Assembly: GCA_948146395.1 (NCBI GenBank)
Contig: OX411547.1
Coordinates: 32,654,614-32,718,613 of the forward strand
DNA from: Fragum whitleyi
Taxonomy: Eukaryota; Mollusca; Bivalvia; Cardiida; Cardiidae
Reading direction: 5' to 3'
DNA length: 64,000 nucleotides
The notes beneath the pieces are model-generated. The model was not told the origin of the DNA and did no database searches. It saw nothing but the letters and a program-made list of their open reading frames with translations. Every line of letters starts with the position of its first letter. The first letter of the stretch is position 1. The position numbers and the translations under genes are program-made. Below, in pieces: positions 19,311 to 63,395 of this stretch.

Positions 19311-19415
19311 AACCCTGGGCCTAATTGGATGAAAATTCCTATAAAATTTCCGACACACCTTTTTTGAATTTTTTCAATTCAAGGTTGTGTCACAGAAATA
19401 GGTACCATAATGTAA

Positions 19416-20361
19416 CTAGAAAGCCATGAATGGCTGAGTCACTCCACAGGCTTGAATTTCTTGTAATAGCAAATAAAAGTTTTGACAAGATTTTCAGATA
19501 TTTTGGGTGTCTACTGATGTTGAAAAGATTTTCAAAATTACACCTATAAAACAAATAAAGAAATGACCTCCGCCCATAAAGGACATATTTTTCATCAAAT
19601 CACAATGATTTTTTGTAGACTCATAAAGGGTCACTAAAGGATCATTCCAGTGAAATTTGGTTGATATCCATCAGTTACATTCTGAGAAAATGATTTTCAA
19701 AGTTTCCACTATATAACATATAGAGAAATGACCTCCGAACATAAAGGACATATTTTTCATCAAATCACAATGATTTTTTGTAGACTCATAAAGGGTCACC
19801 TAAGGATCATTCATTCAAAATTTTGTTGATATTTGAATTTTTCATCCGGTCACAATAATGTTTGGTAGGCTGATAAAGGGTCATCTAAGGATCATTCATG
19901 TAAAATTTGGATGATATCTATTGGTTACATTCTGAGAAAATGATTTTCAAAGTTTCCACTATATAACATACAGAGAAATGACCTCCACCCATAAAATACC
20001 TATTTTTCATCCGATCACAATTATTTTTTGTAGACTGATAAAGGGTCACCAAAGGATCAGTCATGTAAAATTTAATTGGTATCCATCAATTAGAACCTGA
20101 GAAAAGTCACTTTTTACCATATTTGGAAATTAGCCACGCCCATTAAATCCATGTTTTTCATTGGATCAAAATTTCTAGAACAACTTTGAAAGAGGGTACC
20201 ACAAGGATCATTCCTGTGAAGTTTGGTTGAAATTCATCCAGTTTCTGAGGAGCAAATTTTTAAAGAAAAAGTTTACGACCGGACGCACGGACAGACAGAC
20301 GCACGACGGACACAACGCCATGACAATAGCCCCTGTGGCTTTCAGCCAGTGGAGCTAAAAA
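19416..20361 (+). mobile_element. HINE/pearl-like element, 'GCTCCAC' subfamily type B
   Basis: The left end has the hairpin aagccatgaatggct and actccacaggc. The right end has the hairpin tggctttcagcca, gccagtggagc and taaaaa. Inside are ~155-bp units with 'caaagtttccactatataac', 'gagaaatgacctccgccc' and 'gactgataaagggtcac', then a (ggacggac)-type tract. Same type as 46085-46837 and 32210-33058. Confidence 0.78.
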
Positions 20362-20519
20362 TGAGGTTTTTTTTACCAATTTTCCTAGTCTAATTGTCCC
20401 AATTTTATAAAAATTCTTATTTGAGTAGTAAATCAGATCCTTTTGATCTTAAATTATCGAAAATTTACTTTTTAAAAAGCATGTCATTGGAAAAGGGTCT
20501 TTAATATTACATGTATTAG

Positions 20520-21000
20520 CTTTATGTAAAATCTCTCTGTGTCCTGCAAAGACTTATATTGGCCATAACTTTTGAATTGACTGTGTTGTTGGAAGATATA
20601 ATCTTCATATTTCCCACGTCCATTGCTTGTGACAAACCCTTTTTGTTGGTACTAAGTTCAAGGTCATCAGTCAAGGTCTGAATTTAGAAAATTAAAAACT
20701 TTAAATTTGGCCATAATTTTGCAATGGTAAGTGATATAGCCTTCATATTTCAAATGTGTATTACTTGTGACAAGACCTTTTACGTGAAAATTAAGTAGAT
20801 ATCTAAGACAATGTTTTTGGTCAAGGTCAAATTGTCAAGGTTAGTAAATTCCATCATAAATTCTCTAAATTGGCCATAGCTTTTGATTTGAATGAGATTT
20901 AATCTTCATATTTCAAATGTTAATCGTTTGTGAAGAGATCTTTTTGTTGCTACCAAGTTCAAGTTGCTACATTCAGCATAGGCTATTATAACCTAAGACT
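20520..21000 (+). repeat. Tandem ~150-bp repeat, 'ttggccataacttttga' type
   Basis: Three imperfect units contain ttggccataactttt, atctcatatttc-like text (atcttcatatttca) and aggtcaaggtcatcag-like text. A related single unit lies at about 8850-8970. No clear element borders were seen. Confidence 0.45.
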
Positions 21001-21849
21001 ATGATGTCATGGTAAAATGTTTTATGTAAATTTTGCCTGTTGATTCAAAGCATACTTAATTATCAAGCAATTACTCAGGGAGCATAACCCATCACTGACA
21101 GCTTGTGATTAAATAATTTTCACTGTAATAAAAGCTCACCTTGTTTTTTTGTTCAGGCCAGCTAAAATTCAGAGGTTGTCATTGCAAGGCTTTTCTGCAC
21201 AGTCGAACAACTTTGGAAGTGCTTCACCAAAGTTTCATTTCTTTGAAGTTTCATCAATAATGGCCAACAGGTAATAGTAAACATTATTTCACACCTAAAC
21301 AATTTAGACCAATGACATTGCTTATTTTGCATCACGTGAGAGTGAAATATCTAGATCCATATTGTACAACCAGAACAAGGCTACTGTGCAATACGGACTT
21401 TATTCCAAAATGAGACAACCTATATTGTACGATGAAAGTGAGGCAAGCTATATTGTACGATGAAAGTGAGGCTGCAGTCCCGAATATAAATATCACCACT
21501 TTTCGCAGCCTTTTCAATGTATCAAACCCTCTGTTCGGAGGTATTTAAATAAGTTTGATCTTGAGAAGATTCTTGATTTCTTCATTTGTTACATTGTTTA
21601 TCATTTGTTCACATGAAAATGTATATTTCAAGCAACGACAGGTAGTCAACCTGTTTTATGTTAATTACATATTATAATCAGTAAGCACTTATCGACTTGA
21701 CACATGAAATAAACATTTCACGTGGAATTCTATTTTTAGAACAAATGCCCTTAACTGGATCATTTTGGATCTATTCCCTTTGTCTCTCTCAAATGTCGCG
21801 AATGGTTAATTGTAACACTTTCAGTGTATGGTGTGAAATAAAGATTTCA

Positions 21850-21964
21850 TTAACATGATCGAGTACAATACTGAATTCATTGGATTCGTACCCTGCAGAA
21901 CTCATGCTCATGGTTTGCAGGGTACTCATCCAATAGAATTCAGTATTGTACACGATCATGTTAA
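21850..21964. repeat. Long hairpin, 115 bp, TTAA at both ends
   Basis: The arms ttaacatgatcgagtacaat and attgtacacgatcatgttaa continue through actgaattcattggat / atccaatagaattcagt and gtaccctgca / tgcagggtac, giving a stem of about 50 bp with few mismatches. Confidence 0.7.
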
Positions 21965-22344
21965 ATAACCTCTAATTACATGATTAAATCACACCTAAAA
22001 GTGGGTCATAGCCGTTTACCACTTGCACTTCAACAGCTTGGGCAAGCAAAAAGTAGTTGCCACTGTGAATAGAATGTTCATTAACAGATTGACTTGTCTC
22101 ATGACCATGCACATTCGAAATAACTTAACCATGAAGACAATCTTATAGACTCATCTAAGTTTCAAAGATGCTGAATACAATTTTAAGTTGATCAAATTTC
22201 TAAAATCTAATGGATGAAAACATTGTCTATAATAATGAAATTGCTTGTAAAAAGCAATTTCTTCATTGCCAACAATGTTTTTTCAAAGCTTTTTTATTAA
22301 TAAAGCGCATTCCAAAGTGGAATTGTGTTTAAATAGGTTTATTT

Positions 22345-22535
22345 GTTTGTTTTAATGGGGTCTTAAGCTGCTTTCAACAATCTTTCAGCTCTATCACAGC
22401 AGCTGGAGCACCTAACAATGGATTCCTGGTATTTCTCACACTAGTACTACCATTACATCCTTTTGTAGCCTCCAGCTGCTATCCAACATAGGTCTACGAT
22501 TTATAGACCCATTGGTGAGAGACAAATAGAAAGAA
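22345..22535 (-). repeat. SINE copy
   Basis: Complement of the SINE tail (gtttgttttaatggggt), then caatctttcag, gctggagcacctaacaatgg and gctatccaacataggtcta. The head is lost. Confidence 0.7.
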
Positions 22536-23469
22536 TGAGTGCCCCCATGAAATAGGTTTAAGATATTTTGTGGATTCCTCTACACTGAGGATTGATATAG
22601 GTCAATAATTTTCAGCTCGGGATTGAAACTGACTAATTATTTAATGCATCAAACACTAATGCCCTCAATTCAATAGCAGGGTTTGACACTTTCTACTTTT
22701 TGCCACCAGCCTGAAGGACCTGTAAGCCTAAATAATACAGGTTCTCCCTGATAACAACAGGTCCCGCATAAAAACCAAGTTTGATTTTTAGCTATTTAAG
22801 GGATAAATTGCAAGGAAAACATTGTTGGAAAAGAAGAAATTGCTTTTGACCAGCAATTTCTTCTTTTTCCACAATGTTTTCCATATGGTTATGCCAATTT
22901 TAGGATTGGAAAGGCAGGACCTGCAGCATGGTAACATTTACCAGTCCTCCCTAAAATCCACAGGACTCAGGTCCGAGGACTGGTGGTAGTGTCGACCCCT
23001 GAATAAGTGTTGACCAGGATCTACGAAATTACAAACCCTTGTATTTGTTTGAATAGTTTCTCTCAATTTAATTTAGCATATCATATACATGTAACAATAA
23101 TGTACACATATATATAAATTATCTACAGACTTACAAAAAAAAACACGTTCAGCGTAGTTACTACTTACATTAACAATAAAACACTAACCTTTAATGTCTA
23201 GTCAAGATAATTAACTATTTCCCTGATATTTGCCTGTTCTATTCGTAATACTGAAATATTCTTTTATTAACAGGCAAAACAAAGATCAGCCTGCATATTT
23301 GAGGAATCTGTCTTGCGATCACTATACAATGTTGTTTGCAAACATTTCAAAAGATACCCTGCTTTGAACGTGAGTGCATTAACAAAGCAAAGTACCATTT
23401 GTTTGCACATTGATTGCAAACCCAATATTTGTGTTCTTGCAATTTTGAACTTTTAAAATATTTTCATTA

Positions 23470-23560
23470 TATATATCAAGTGTTCAGTGCAAGAGTGTAC
23501 TAAGTGTACATACATTGTGTATACACTTCATACAGTCTTGCACTGAACCCTCGATATATA
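23470..23560. repeat. Hairpin repeat, family P1
   Basis: Inverted arms tatatatcaagtgttcagtg / cactgaaccctcgatatata continue through caagagtgtactaagtgta / tacacttcatacagtcttg. Confidence 0.7.
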
Positions 23561-24025
23561 CAGGTAAACATTTTTTTGTAAGGTTTAGTGGTAAATCTTG
23601 GAATACTGGCCCTGCAATCAAGATAAATTCTTTGTGAAACATTGGAAAACATTACCAGCTTTGCATGTACAGTCACAAATATTTTCTTTTGCATACTGAG
23701 CACAGGGCAAGACATCGTTAATATAGTCAATAACCAATAAATATTTAAGTTGAAGAATTGACAAAAATCAGGGAAAGAGTTAACAAAACCCAACTAAACA
23801 GCTTCTTAAAATTTAAGCAAATGCAGAAGATCTACTTCTTTCAGTAAGGAAAGAAGGCAAGACAATACTTATTTAATTGGGAAAATTAGGTGAAATACTA
23901 AAATGATATTCAAACAGTCTGTCAAGCACCAAACCCTATTGTGGCTTGTCTATCATTTCAAGGGAATAGAACAAAATTAATGTATGTGATTGTAAATTCA
24001 TAGACGCTTACAATAAATAATGTTT

Positions 24026-24297
24026 TGTTTGTTTGAATGGGGTTTTACGCCGCTTTGAACAATCTTTCAGTTATATTGCACATGCTGGAGCACCTAACAA
24101 TGGATTCCTGGTATTTCTCCCACCAGTACTACCATGACATCCTTTCCTAGCCTCCAGCTACTATCCTACATAGGTCTAGGATTATCAACCCATTGTTTGG
24201 AGAGAAATAGTTGGACAGGATGTGTGCTGCCATCCAGGATTGAACTAGGGACCTCTGGATTGACAGTCCAACGCAATACCAACTGTGCTTCAAATTT
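24026..24297 (-). repeat. SINE copy, near full length
   Basis: It runs from the complement of the tail (tttgtttgaatggggtttta) through cctaacaatggattcctggt to a tRNA-like head complement ending near accaactgtgct. On the - strand the loop CTGTCAA would place a GTC (Asp-like) anticodon. Confidence 0.75.
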
Positions 24298-25772
24298 TGT
24301 ACTCTTTCTTTCCTATCTTTTTATACACATTTTAATAATCTATACTTCATGAATCATTTGTGACATGAGCTGTCCTTTGCCAATTTCTATTACATTTTAA
24401 CCGGTCAGGCCTAGATTTTTCCATCAATTATTCAGTAAAGACCAAGTAGTTTAGAATAAGATCAGACTGCACATCTGTGCTGGCTGATCTTGGTCTGAAC
24501 TGTCTGCAAAACTGCCAAAGCTTTGAATACAGCAGGAATATCCTGTAAACAGCATTGGATGGCTTAACTTTGCAAGGTTTGTGTTAAATTCATTTTTTTG
24601 TAAAATACACGTGAGCACGTTAACACCTGAAAAGTCGCTAAATCTTAAATCCATGCGATTTTAAACATTGAAAGCTATTAAGGCAAAATAAGTAATTGCT
24701 TTCTTTTTTCCAACAATATTTTTCTAACACAAAGGATATTTTCTTTGCAAGAAATGCCTGCTTATCATTGTTGCCAAGGTCGTCTTCCAATTTTGACAAG
24801 TCTAAAAGTTCAGAAAAGTATTAAAATGAAAATTGCCTTTCATTAGTGCTTAAAAATGTCATTTATAGACTACTGGCCTTACCGTGTATGTGTACCAAAC
24901 AAGAAGAATCCAAACTTTATAGATGACAAATTTTAGCCTTTACTTTGCACACATGAGACATTATTTGAAATACAACATACGTTCTCAAATGTAAATTTTC
25001 TTCAATAGGAAACATGATTTAGATGAAAAATGATGATACAATTTATATTGTACAAAGGAGTAAAATTATCTCTCATAATCAACAGAAAACACAATTATGT
25101 TCTAATTTACTCATTTCAAACAATAAAATCTTATTTACTTATTTCTAATGTAAACCTTTTCACTTGCAAAGAGAACAGTACTGAAGAATTAAAAAACATG
25201 CAATATACATGAATTTGTTTCAGAAAGTTAGATAATTACAACTTGATCAAGGAATACTAGGAATATGGACCCACACAAGTCATTTAGATAAATGGATTTC
25301 AATAATGAGCACTTTCAACACAGTACATGTACCACATATTAAATGACATCCTTCCCATTTTTACACTTGTTCAATCGGAAAGAGGTCACAAACAACAGTG
25401 TATTTATGAAGAATGTAGCGATAGCCCTCCACTTTGTCGATCAACACGTTTAAACTAAACAACACTTTTTGAGACAATTTCTTCATTTTCTATGAAGTCT
25501 TTTCTTTTGTCAAACGTGGTAAAAGAAGCGAGTCAAGGGTAACAGTTGTAATTGTCAATTAAAGTCTACACATACATGGATTATAGGATAGCAAGGGCCA
25601 AATAATATTAGGTTTCCAAATCTAAGCAATATTTCAGACTAGAATTTCTTCCTTGACCTCTGAATTTCATACAAAAAACTTCTATATGTGAGTCCTTTGG
25701 CAGTCATATAAAGGCTTTTTCAAACTGTATTTATATTTAGTCTTCCAGCAGGATTTTGCCTTTGATTTATTT

Positions 25773-25966
25773 AGGGCGAACTTATTTCTGGCCAACTTTC
25801 GAGTCGGGTGTAGACTGGTCTCACTGTCAAATATCAGAGTAGCCTTTTCTAGGCTATTCTCATAGTCGATATTTGAACCAGTCTATAGCTGGTAGCCTGC
25901 TGTCTCAGAGATACTCTTATGTAACGGGCAACAATACCCGTCCAGGGTCAGAAATAAGTTGGCCCT
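25773..25966. mobile_element. MITE, ~194 bp
   Basis: The ends AGGGCGAACTTATTTCTG and CAGAAATAAGTTGGCCCT are inverted with one mismatch. An internal inverted pair (agactggt...accagtct, with gatatttga pairing tcaaatatc) lies inside. The superfamily and target duplication were not resolved. Confidence 0.65.
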
Positions 25967-26133
25967 TAATTGTCAGTAGAAACTTTTGGAAGAGTTTCAA
26001 AATATTTAGTCATACACAACAGTACTGCATTGTCCTCGGGTCATATTGAAGGGTCAGTGCAAAACTATTTCAAGTGCCTGTAAAAACAAAAGCATAATCG
26101 ACGGCACTGCATTCTACATGACATTGTATCAAA

Positions 26134-26210
26134 TTGTCAGCACTAAACTATTGTAAGTACCTTTAAATACATAGGCACTTACAATAGTTTTGCACTTACC
26201 CCTTGATAAA
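26134..26210. repeat. Hairpin repeat, family P1
   Basis: Inverted arms aaactattgtaagtacct / aggcacttacaatagttt. A half copy lies just upstream at about 26050-26095. Confidence 0.65.
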
Positions 26211-27711
26211 AATATTTTGCACGCTTACATTTAATTAAACAACCATGATTGGGTTGAGCAGGGTTGGCCAGCAATGTCCAATTATCAACCGTTTTCTATT
26301 TATACTCATGTAATAAGAAACCATTTTAGTTTGCAATCCATCAAACATACATCAACTTTTAACATTAATAAATAAAATCATGTACAATATTTTGTGTTTG
26401 TTAAAATTGACCTATACAATATAAGACGGATTTACTGAATATACTTACAAATAATAAGAATAATATGCCGAATGACAAGTAAAATGTCATAACTACAGTT
26501 TACTTCAAGTTGTAGTTATAATATTTTGTTTGCCATTCAAAGAAATCTGCCAACCAACAAAATCATAAACTTCAAATCATTTCACTCTTGAAAACTTGGT
26601 TTGGGCCTAATTTATAATGTTGCACTTCATTTGTCTGTTTCAATTAGAGACATTACAGACTTTTTTTTCAGCCGACAAAGAACTCAAGAAAAAGTTCAAA
26701 ATAAATCTTCGAACCCTTACCCATATTATAATTTATGTACTATAAGGCTAGCATTAAATTCAAAGTTTATCCTTACCAGGCTGACATCTACAATTTTGTT
26801 TCAAATAAAATGCCTATTTTTCGACACATTTAAACAAGCCTAGCTAAAGTTATTCCCACAAAAATTTAGCAAAAAGCAGTCAGTGTAGGCTAAGATTTGA
26901 CTTTACATTTGTGTAGGCAGATCTTGGCCTATACTGTCTGCCAAAGCCTTGTTTAAAGCAGGAATAAGCTGTAAATAGCATGGGAAGAGTTATATTAATT
27001 TCGTAAAAGAAGTGTATTCATTTTGAGCTATAACTAAATTCAAGTATTGAATGTTTTTATAACACCCATAACCAAGTTTTAGAAGTAAAGGACAAAATGA
27101 TTTCAGCACTAAATTTCAAACAGCACTTTTTAATATACCATATTTCTCCTGATAAGAGCTCCCTGTCTAAAAAATTCTCCACTTAAATATTGACACAAAT
27201 TAACTTATCTACTCATACTATGATAGTTTGTAGAATTCTCTTGAGTTATTTATTCCTCATACTTGGGGAATATCTCTTGTAAGCTATCGTTGAATACGAA
27301 TACTCATAAAAAATAATTCCAAGATTACAGAGATACATAGCAATGAAATAACATTAAACATAAATGTTCCTTTGTAAATTTGGCCATCTATGTAATTCAA
27401 ATCTTTTGGGAACTTTTATTAGAAGAAATTAATTTACTATGGTTTTTACTGATGTAATTATTTATCTAACAACCATAGAATAGCATATGTGTATCAAAAA
27501 CAGACTGCACAATGATTAGCCTTAAAGTTTCAAAACTTTTCATAAATTAGCATGTATTATTATCTCAAATTCTGAAATTGAGTCGAGAACAATTTATCTG
27601 AACAAAATTGAATTGTTCTGATTTGAGAATATTCATCATGATGGATAGACATCAATTAAGTGAATTAAGAGGCTAAAATTTCATAGACAAAATTTTTGCT
27701 ACTAAAAATCG

Positions 27712-27785
27712 AAGGGTCTGTGCAAAACTGTTGTAAGTGCCTATATATTTTAGGCACTTACAATAGTTTTCCCATGACTCCTCAA
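27712..27785. repeat. Hairpin repeat, family P1
   Basis: Inverted arms aaaactgttgtaagtgccta / taggcacttacaatagtttt with one mismatch. Confidence 0.65.
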
Positions 27786-29262
27786 ATTACTTTCTTGAGG
27801 GTAAGTAACAATAATACTTAAGAGACAAGGAAAAAACTCTCAAAAAAATTACTCAGAATCTTTACTTCACAAATATCGAATGATTGATCAATTCTCTCTT
27901 GTGTAACAACTTCAGTCTTAAGTTTATTTCAGATTATTTGACCCTTCATTTTCACAATTTTCATCACTACGTATTTGGCACTAAATGAGAGTCCATTATC
28001 TCCGAATAACACAAAACAGTATTTTAATCAAAACAAAATTTTAAATATGAGAAAATTTTGCAAACTAGAAATTTGATGAAATATAATTGCTTTTCTGGTT
28101 TCAAAAAATTGAAGAAATTTAGAAATGTCTTGACGAATTTCATCATTTTTTCCCTCAAATCATTTTTTCCCTCAAATACCTGAGCTTGATCTAATGACCA
28201 TGAATTTTGAAATGTAGTCTGTTACATCTTTCAATCCTGACCAATCAAAAAACAAATTGTCAGAAAATAAATTAACTCCTTAAACAAAAGACAGATGCTG
28301 TTAACCTCTTCATCAAACATTCATAAACAATGTAAAGAAAACTTTCAATGCACTAACCCCATAATATTTTGACAAATATTTAAAATATGTCACCCACAAT
28401 TTATTAAAATCATTTTGAAAGATCTGCTTTCCCTAACCCTTTACAAATTATACAAGAGCCCTAGATCTGACTGAGCACCACATTTGGGTTTATCCTTGTT
28501 ATGCTAAACCTAAAAAATTCCTGTTTGGCAGCAAGGAGGTAAAGGCTAAGATCAGCCTGCACATAAGTGCAGTCTGATCTTGGTCTTTACTACTTGTCTG
28601 TCACTTTCAAATAGATTTTTTCTGTCAATTCAATTTTCAAGTAAAACATTGACCAGCAATTAGAACTTCCAGTACTATCAGCCTTTTGATTTTGGTACAA
28701 ATTTAGCAAGCATTCTATCATCATGTGAAGGGTCAAATCTAACATATGTTAGCTATGCTGGTGATACCCCTTACAGCTATCCTAATTTGGATAGTTCTAA
28801 TGAGTACCTACAACACAGGGTTTTGATACAGGAAAAACAGGTTAAAACTTGTTTAATCTGTCACATCTTGAGCTATGTATATACTATACCCATCTGTAAC
28901 GAAAAATATTCCATTTCAATTATAATCTGAAACCACTTTGAATCATTTCATAAGTTTAAGCAGAAGTACAATGGAATGAATGAGTGAAGACATTCTAAAT
29001 GAAGGAGTCATTGCAAGACTTGTAGATGCTTACACCATGTCTTGCCTTGATCCTTATCGTTTCAAGATGACCAATTGAATGCCTATTTCTACAGTATTTC
29101 ATTAATACCATATCTGCAGGTACACCTATCCATGGCTTTGTGACAAATCTCACACCAGTAAAACCACAAGTGAGAAGAAATTAGATCATCCAATGGAACC
29201 CACAAACCAAGCTAGAATTTGGTTGCAATAAACTGTAGCTCTTTCAAGTTTGGATATCCAGA

Positions 29263-29333
29263 GATCAGCGTGAAACAGTTGTAACTCCCTATAAACATAT
29301 AGGGAGTTACAACTGTTTTGTGCTGAGCCCTCA
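29263..29333. repeat. Hairpin repeat, family P1, just 3' of the AGAP stop
   Basis: Inverted arms gaaacagttgtaactcccta / tagggagttacaactgtttt. It lies ~45 bp downstream of the AGAP stop codon, so it is very likely transcribed as part of its 3' UTR. Confidence 0.7.
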
Positions 29334-29378
29334 ATATGTTTCGTTACAGATTGGTCGGATCACGTAAAGGGTTAAGGG

Positions 29379-60662
<31,284 letters not shown>

Positions 60663-62429
60663 CTACAAAAGATAATCACCATAAAACAATAATTATATTT
60701 ATTAAAGATGAATTCACCCTTGTGCCTTCTTAAAATACAAATCCTGGGTTTTGAATGACTTTTTGAGAGTTTTCTTTGATTTCTTATTCTAAACAACTTA
60801 AATATACCCATGATCTACACACATATGTTTTTATTAAACTTACAGGGCATATAAAAATTCTAGGGCCTGATATTATATTAAACTTTTCTCATTCTCAACA
60901 GAGAATTTTCTCGAACTAAGAAATTAAATAGATGTATGGACATAAAAGAAATATTTATGAGTTGTAATTTGTAACACCTATTAATGAATGTCTTCTATTC
61001 CTATACATTAATCATATAATCATATAATAACAGACATGAAGCTTTGATATCAAGTTTAAATTTGAGAAAATTCTCAGTAGGGCACAAGAAAAGTTTTATA
61101 ACATCGAGCCCAGATGTTATTTTCAATACTACTAACTCTTAGAAAATATGAAAGATTCACATGGAGGCAAGAAACAATTTTATCTGTTGTATAAAGGCTT
61201 ACTTCACAGGCATAGCACAGAATAGTATTTTGAATTGGTAACATTATATATATGCAAGCACAAAATTATCAATACTTCCTTTAAATATCAAATTATTCTT
61301 AAGTCTTTTATAGAAAATAACCTTACCAAAATATAAATTAGCTCACTTGTATAACTCCAATCACTATCTATCAGTTTTATAACTACAAATATTTTGAAAC
61401 ATAAGATACACCATGCTTATAACTTTAGTAAGATTTTGCCGGGTCCCTTTTTCAAACCAAACACTAGAATTTCCTTACATGTATCAAAACAGCAGTTAGT
61501 CCCTATCATATTAAGTAAGACCTAGGCAGATACATTGAATGTTTATTTGAGACCAAAAATCATTTTAGCCAATGAAGCTTCCCTATAAATCTTAATAGTA
61601 ATTTATCCACATTCAACATACATAGACAAGAGAAAGGTTCCAATCAAAGGCTAAATTCCTAATCTTTAATTGAAAACAGTTTACTTAATGCACTAAAACG
61701 ACTAACTGAATGCCTTTGCCCTAATAGGCTTTCTTGCAATAAGGTACGCTAAATTATATCCTTGACTAAATAAGTCAATTGATTTTAGATTTTTTTTAAC
61801 AGAAAGCTGTAATTCTGGAGTTTAAGAAGAAGCTATGATTTGAAATTTGACAAAGTTTGACTTTACATGATTTAAGAATCAATTTTACCATGACATTGTA
61901 GTTTTACTCACAAAAGAAGATTATGTGTTTAGTTTTTATGGTAGCTAAAATAAGGCTTGAGAATCCTATCCAAGAAGATACCCCTTTCAATTGTTTAAAC
62001 AATATTTACATATTCTAGAAAAGCATAGAAAAGAGGAATGAACAGCTGAACAAAAGCTGTGAAATAAGGAAATACAAAATACAAACTAACTCATTAACCC
62101 AGAATCCATATTTCTTTCACCAAACTTCAGCAACTATTTTCCCTATTCAATGACCATCAGCCCTTTTTAGATATATATGTTCTGTCTATTTTTTTTTGTT
62201 GTTGTTGTTCTGTTTTACTACAACAGTTTTATATCAAAGGCCCATTTATAAACAAGTAACAACAAATTGAGTTCTGAAACTTAATTTCTAGATGTCAAAA
62301 ACTGAGTTGGTTGCATTTCCATATATATGTTTTTGTTAACAGGGCTTTGAAGGTCATTGAATTAACCAACACACTGTCCTATTGACTCCACTGTATTGGG
62401 GTTAATCACATGACTAATATTGGGTAAAT

Positions 62430-62645
62430 TTGTTTGTTGGAATGGGGCTCTCTGCTACTTTAAAATTTTTTACAGTCATATAGCAGTGGCTGGCGCACCT
62501 AATAAATGGATTCCTTGTATTTCACTCACCAGTACTACCATTGACATCCTTTCCTAACCTCCAGCTGTAACTCTCACCGGTCTACTATTATGAACCCATT
62601 GGTGGGAGACAGTCGCAAAAGAATGAGTGCTGCCATTGGAGGGTA
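62430..62645 (-). repeat. SINE copy, diverged
   Basis: Complement of the SINE: gtttgttggaatggggctc, gctggcgcacctaataaatgg, cctaacctccagctg. The head is only partly preserved (gtgctgccattgga). Confidence 0.6.
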
Positions 62646-63114
62646 AGAGATAGACTGAGCCACATATTGAACACAACTCAAAGTTAAAGGACAACAAACA
62701 ACATTATCTTTTTTAGATAGTAGATAAGTAATAGTTCTGCGATATTTCGGAACACATGTTCTTTCACAATGTTAACCAAGGTTTCCTAATGAAAATCATT
62801 AGGAAACCTTGATTAACACTATTAAAATACATATACACATATATCATACAGTGGTGTCAGCCCTAAGTGTACATGGCTTACTTTTGGGGTGAATACACTA
62901 AGCTGCACAGGGTTCGACTGGTAGCGGTAAGGCTTAAATTATACAAAATCCACTACATACAATACATGGTAATACAATGCAAAAACGAGTAAAATACAAA
63001 CAGATGCACAAGACATGCATACAAGTTGTTACATGACAATTCCAACAATTGCATATGTGAATGATCATGTGAAGAGGAGTTTCTACCTTACCTTATCAAT
63101 CAAAAGGCATAGTG

Positions 63115-63395
63115 ATTGTTTGTTTGTTTGAATGGGGTTTTACGCCGCTTTCAACAATCTTTCAGTTATATCGCTGCGGCTGGAGCACCAAACAATGGAT
63201 TCCTGGTATTTCTCACTACAGTACCACCATCAAATCCTTTCCTAGCCTCTAGCTGCTATTCCGCATACGCCTATTATTTATCCATTGGTGGAAGACAAAT
63301 AGTCAGACAGGATGGGTGCCATCATCAGTAATCGAACACGGGACCTCTAGATTGGCAGACCAACGCTCCACTAACTGCACTATGACGGCAGCCAA
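63115..63395 (-). repeat. tRNA-derived SINE, full length
   Basis: Complement of the tail (tttgtttgtttgaatggggt), body (gctggagcaccaaacaatgg) and tRNA-like head ending ctgcactatgacggcagcc. In the head the loop CTGCCAA would give a GCC (Gly-like) anticodon. Confidence 0.8.

Larger units (their letters stand above)
21165..29378. other. Non-coding stretch between the two genes, probably including the AGAP 3' UTR
   Basis: No exon with splice-consistent protein similarity was seen on either strand. It holds SINE copies (22345-22535, 24026-24295), hairpins (21850, 22220, 22812, 23470, 26134, 27712, 29263) and one MITE (25773-25966). On the - strand, AATAAA-type signals complementary to TTTATT lie at 28400-28405 and 27923-27928; they are candidates for the AGAP 3' end, but the site is not decidable here. 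Confidence 0.4.
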
